A DNA stretch of 64,000 nt from an uncultured Phascolarctobacterium sp. (GTDB lineage: Bacteria > Bacillota > Negativicutes > Acidaminococcales > Acidaminococcaceae). The stretch covers positions 38,153-102,152 of the forward strand of contig CASFJU010000003.1 in NCBI GenBank assembly GCA_949295115.1. Direction: 5' to 3'. Of this stretch, positions 60,538 to 64,000 are shown piece after piece (within the stretch, counting starts at the first letter, position 1; each line of letters begins with the position of its first letter). The notes under the pieces were generated by a model. The model saw nothing but the letters and a program-made list of their open reading frames with translations, made no database searches and was not told the DNA's origin. A program made the position numbers and the translations under genes.

Positions 60538-60786
60538 ATGCTGAAGCAGTTAACAGAAGCAACTAAACATGTCGTTGGTGTAAAACAAACGGCAAAAGCG
60601 GTTGAAAAGGGAACGGCAAAGCTGGTTTTTGTAGCAGCCGACGCCGATATCCGCATAAGCCGCCCGCTTTTGGAACGCTGTGAAGCCGCCGGTGTTGAAG
60701 TAATAACGGCGGAAACAATGCAGGAACTTGGCAAAGCCTGCGGCATCCACGTAGGGGCTGCTGCCGCCGCGGTGCTAAAAGACTGA
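60538..60786 (+). CDS. L7Ae/L30e-type ribosome-associated protein (YbxF-like)
   Basis: An 82-residue kink-turn-binding protein of the L7Ae/YbxF family, found before rpsL in Firmicutes. It has GVKQTAKAVEKGTAKLVFVA (about residues 14-33) and a C-terminal E-L-G-K-A-C-G-I-H-V-G-A-A segment. Its role in ribosomes or k-turn RNA remains unclear. AAGGAGG site. Unlike in Bacillus, rpoBC does not directly precede it. Confidence 0.92.
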   Translation: MLKQLTEATKHVVGVKQTAKAVEKGTAKLVFVAADADIRISRPLLERCEAAGVEVITAETMQELGKACGIHVGAAAAAVLKD

Positions 60787-60791
60787 TAGGG

Positions 60792-60815
60792 ACTTCTGCA
60801 AAACAGAAGTTTTTA
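60792..60815 (+). terminator. Weak terminator/attenuator before rpsL
   Basis: ACTTCTG-CAAAA-CAGAAGT, 7-bp stem, then TTTTTAT. It is followed by a TATAAT (60814-60819), so rpsL may also have its own start. Confidence 0.5.
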
Positions 60816-60855
60816 TAATCATTCAAATCTAATTATTCGGGAAGGAGGTGCCGAT

Positions 60856-61236
60856 ATGCCTACAATTAACCAATTAGTCCGCAAAGGCAGACAGGTTGCA
60901 GTTGAAAAATCCACCGCTCCGGCATTGAAAGAATGCCCTCAGAAACGCGGCGTTTGCACCAGGGTTTACACTACTACCCCTAAAAAACCTAACTCTGCTC
61001 TGCGTAAGGTTGCTCGTGTCCGTTTGACCAACGGCATCGAAGTTACCGCATACATTCCGGGTATCGGTCACAATCTGCAGGAACACAGCGTTGTTCTTAT
61101 TAGAGGCGGAAGGGTAAAAGACCTTCCGGGCGTGCGTTACCATATCATTCGTGGTGCACTTGATACTGCTGGCGTTGCAAATCGCAATCAGAGCCGTTCC
61201 AAATACGGCGCTAAACGTGCTAAAGCAAAAAAATAA
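60856..61236 (+). CDS. rpsL: Ribosomal protein S12
   Basis: A 126-residue decoding-site protein. The streptomycin-sensitive residues are wild type: both lysines of TTPKKPNSA and the Lys of [13 protein letters not shown] are present. Strong GGAGGTG site. First of rpsL-rpsG-fusA-tuf. Confidence 0.99.
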   Translation: MPTINQLVRKGRQVAVEKSTAPALKECPQKRGVCTRVYTTTPKKPNSALRKVARVRLTNGIEVTAYIPGIGHNLQEHSVVLIRGGRVKDLPGVRYHIIRGALDTAGVANRNQSRSKYGAKRAKAKK

Positions 61237-61268
61237 GCAGTAACTGAGAGATTGACACAACGAAATGA

Positions 61269-61754
<486 letters not shown>

Positions 61755-61787
61755 AACCCTGATTTATCTTAGAGGGAGGATTAAGAA

Positions 61788-63872
61788 GTGGGCAGAGAAT
61801 TTCCGCTTGAGAAAACAAGAAATATCGGCATTATGGCTCACATCGATGCCGGTAAAACCACCACGACCGAACGTATTCTGTTCTACACCGGCCGCGTTCA
61901 TAAAATCGGCGAAACCCATGAAGGCGCTGCTACCATGGACTGGATGGAACAGGAAAAAGAACGTGGTATTACCATTACTTCCGCTGCTACTACCTGCCAC
62001 TGGAAAGGCCACCGTATCAACATCATTGATACTCCGGGCCACGTTGACTTCACTGTAGAAGTTGAACGTTCTCTGCGTGTTCTTGACGGCTCCGTTGCAG
62101 TATTCTGCGCCAAAGGCGGCGTTGAACCTCAGTCCGAAACCGTATGGCGCCAGGCTGACAAATACAGCGTACCGCGTATGGCTTACGTAAATAAAATGGA
62201 TATTACGGGCGCGAACTTCTATAATGTAGTTCAAATGATGAAAGACCGCCTCGGCGCTAATGCAGTGCCTATCCAGCTGCCTATCGGCTACGAAGATTCC
62301 TTTGAAGGTATCGTTGACCTGATTAAAATGCAGGCTATTGTTTACGGCGATAAGCTCGGCAAAGACGAAGAATTCGTTGAAATTCCGGCAGAAATGAAGG
62401 AAAAAGCTGAAGAATACCGTCAGGCTCTCATCGAAGCAGTTGCTGAAAGCGATGACGAACTGATGATGAAATACCTCGAAGGCGAAGAACTTACCGAAGA
62501 AGAAATCATGACCGGTATCCGCAAACAGACCATTGCCTGCAAGATGACCCCGGTTTGCTGTGGTTCTTCTTACAAAAACAAAGGCGTTCAGCCTCTGCTT
62601 GATGCAATTGTTGCTTTCATGCCGGCACCGACCGACATTCCTCACATTAAAGGTGTTATTCCTGAAACCGGCGAGGAAGATGAACGTCCGTCCAGCGACG
62701 AAGAACCGTTTGCAGCTCTGGCATTCAAGATTATGACTGACCCGTATGTTGGTAAGCTCGCATTCTTCCGCGTATATTCCGGTACTCTTGAATCCGGTTC
62801 CTATGTTTATAACTCTACTAAAGGCAAACGCGAACGTATCGGCCGTATCCTGCAAATGCATGCAAACCACCGCCAGGAAATCGAAAAGGTTTACGCAGGC
62901 GACATTGCTGCTGCAGTAGGTTTGAAAGATACCACTACCGGCGATACCCTTTGCGATGAGAAAGCTCCGATTATCCTCGAGTCCATGGTATTCCCTGATC
63001 CGGTTATTTCCGTAGCCGTTGAACCGAAAACCAAAGCTGACCAGGAAAAAATGGGCATTGCTCTTGCAAAACTTGCCGAAGAAGACCCGACCTTCCGCGT
63101 TCACACTGATCCGGAAACCGCACAGACCATCATCTCCGGTATGGGCGAGCTTCACCTCGACATCATCGTTGACCGTCTGCTCCGCGAATTCCACGTTGGC
63201 TGCAGCGTAGGTAACCCGCAGGTTGCTTATCGTGAAACCATCCGCAAATCCGTTAAAGCTGAAGGTAAATTTGTTCGTCAGTCCGGCGGTAAAGGCCAGT
63301 ACGGCCACTGCTGGCTGGAACTCACTCCGCTGGAACCCGGCGAAGGCTTCAAATTCGACAACAAAGTTGTCGGCGGTGCTATTCCGAAAGAATACATCGG
63401 GCCTGTTGAAGCAGGTGTTAAAGAAGCTATGGAAAACGGCGTAGTTGCCGGTTATCCGATGGTAGATATCGGCGTAACTGTTTACGACGGTTCTTACCAT
63501 GAAGTCGACTCCTCTGAAATGGCATTTAAGATTGCCGGTTCTATGGGCTTCCGTGCTGGTGCACTGAAAGCTGACCCGGTTATCCTTGAGCCTTACATGA
63601 AAGTAGAAGTTACCGTTCCTGAAGAATACATGGGCGACGTTATCGGCGACCTGAACAGCCGCCGCGGTCGCATCAACAGCATGGAAGCACGCAACGGTGC
63701 GCAGGTTATCGACGCATTCGTTCCGCTGTCCGAAATGTTCGGTTATGCAACCGACCTTCGTTCCAAAACTCAGGGCCGCGGCAACTACTCCATGGAAGTT
63801 GACCATTACGAAGAAGTTCCGAGAAATATTGCTGAAGCAATTGTTGCTAAAAACAAAGGCACTCAGGCCTAA
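61788..63872 (+). CDS. fusA: Elongation factor G
   Basis: A 694-residue translocase GTPase. G1 is AHIDAGKTT (about residues 16-24), the switch region is [11 protein letters not shown]3 is DTPGHVDF (about 80-87), G4 is NKMD (about 134), and the five EF-G domains follow to [10 protein letters not shown] near the end. GTG start behind GGGAGGA. A long antisense frame across this gene is a codon-usage shadow. Confidence 0.99.
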   Translation: MGREFPLEKTRNIGIMAHIDAGKTTTTERILFYTGRVHKIGETHEGAATMDWMEQEKERGITITSAATTCHWKGHRINIIDTPGHVDFTVEVERSLRVLDGSVAVFCAKGGVEPQSETVWRQADKYSVPRMAYVNKMDITGANFYNVVQMMKDRLGANAVPIQLPIGYEDSFEGIVDLIKMQAIVYGDKLGKDEEFVEIPAEMKEKAEEYRQALIEAVAESDDELMMKYLEGEELTEEEIMTGIRKQTIACKMTPVCCGSSYKNKGVQPLLDAIVAFMPAPTDIPHIKGVIPETGEEDERPSSDEEPFAALAFKIMTDPYVGKLAFFRVYSGTLESGSYVYNSTKGKRERIGRILQMHANHRQEIEKVYAGDIAAAVGLKDTTTGDTLCDEKAPIILESMVFPDPVISVAVEPKTKADQEKMGIALAKLAEEDPTFRVHTDPETAQTIISGMGELHLDIIVDRLLREFHVGCSVGNPQVAYRETIRKSVKAEGKFVRQSGGKGQYGHCWLELTPLEPGEGFKFDNKVVGGAIPKEYIGPVEAGVKEAMENGVVAGYPMVDIGVTVYDGSYHEVDSSEMAFKIAGSMGFRAGALKADPVILEPYMKVEVTVPEEYMGDVIGDLNSRRGRINSMEARNGAQVIDAFVPLSEMFGYATDLRSKTQGRGNYSMEVDHYEEVPRNIAEAIVAKNKGTQA

Positions 63873-63902
63873 GAATTTACCCGTCTAAGGAGGAAACAAT
63901 AA

Positions 63903-64000
63903 ATGGCAAAGCAAAAATATGAAAGAACAAAACCCCATGCTAACATTGGCACCATCGGTCACGTAGACCATGGCAAAACCACTCTTACCGCTGCAATCAC
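63903..64000 (+). CDS. tuf: Elongation factor Tu (5' part, cut by window end)
   Basis: The first 32 codons are present: [18 protein letters not shown], then the P-loop HVDHGKTT. The gene continues past the window. AAGGAGG site 31 bp after fusA. Confidence 0.97.
   Translation, partial: MAKQKYERTKPHANIGTIGHVDHGKTTLTAAI

Noticed and set aside
61764..63806. 680-codon open frame antisense to fusA
   Set aside because: It mirrors the strong codon bias of fusA, has no ribosome site and no protein-like motifs; it is a shadow.

Overview
Organism. The window reads as a chromosome segment of about 50% GC from a diderm Firmicute (Negativicutes; an Acidaminococcaceae or Phascolarctobacterium-like gut anaerobe is my best guess, which is inference). 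It mixes typical Firmicute genes (FapR-controlled fatty-acid operon, TmcAL, RecD2, FabK, L7Ae-type protein ahead of rpsL) with an ArnT-like lipid-A glycosyltransferase, which implies an outer membrane. Malic enzyme, two-subunit class I fumarase and acetate kinase suit an anaerobic C4-acid and acetate metabolism. GTG and TTG starts are common.

Layout. 1-7.5 kb: end of a sensor kinase, an ArnT-like enzyme behind an 11-bp-spaced triple direct repeat, D-aminoacyl-tRNA deacylase, hydrolase, acetyltransferase, PAP2 phosphatase, and a P2-type ATPase preceded by a promoter, an acidic 40-codon leader ORF and a terminator. 7.6-18.9 kb: hydantoinase-like/histone-deacetylase-like/rdgB/phosphodiesterase operon, malic enzyme-fumarase operon, a decayed IS200, yajQ-adenine deaminase, and a GltD-like flavoprotein. 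19-24.5 kb: M20 hydrolase with two membrane proteins, a hypothetical gene, ABC-F, YhcH. 24.5-25.3 kb: three tRNAs, a 152-nt cruciform-like repeat, and a convergent small toxin/antisense RNA pair that looks like a type I par (Fst) toxin-antitoxin locus. 25.4-33.9 kb: an AraC regulator opposite a deacetylase-fold pseudoenzyme, an MBL hydrolase, and a glucosaminidase-trmL-queD/folE2/folP/folK-pepT run. 34-36.9 kb: an AT-rich two-gene island (helicase-HNH plus an unknown protein), a candidate defence system. 37-45.6 kb: secreted pentapeptide protein, HAD phosphatase, SpeD-like protein without the pyruvoyl serine, recD2, comF, a lone HipA-like kinase, a serine recombinase, DUF4127. 45.7-64 kb: rsmD-coaD-coiled coil, tmcAL, ackA, yceD-rpmF, fapR-plsX-fabH-fabD-fabG-acpP-fabK-fabF-rnc, radical SAM, deoxyinosine glycosylase, and the str operon running off the end inside tuf.

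How it fits together. The core blocks are conserved housekeeping operons. The accessory material (IS200 relic, type I TA locus, helicase-HNH pair, HipA-like kinase with recombinase) sits between them and is lower in GC. The strongest new-looking system is the 25.0-25.3 kb toxin/antitoxin RNA pair: both promoters, the shared bidirectional terminator, the Shine-Dalgarno-hiding hairpin and two blocks of complementarity can be read directly. Second rank are the helicase-HNH pair, the ATPase leader, and three enzymes whose key residues have been lost or replaced. All functions are inferred from sequence reading alone; no database search was run.
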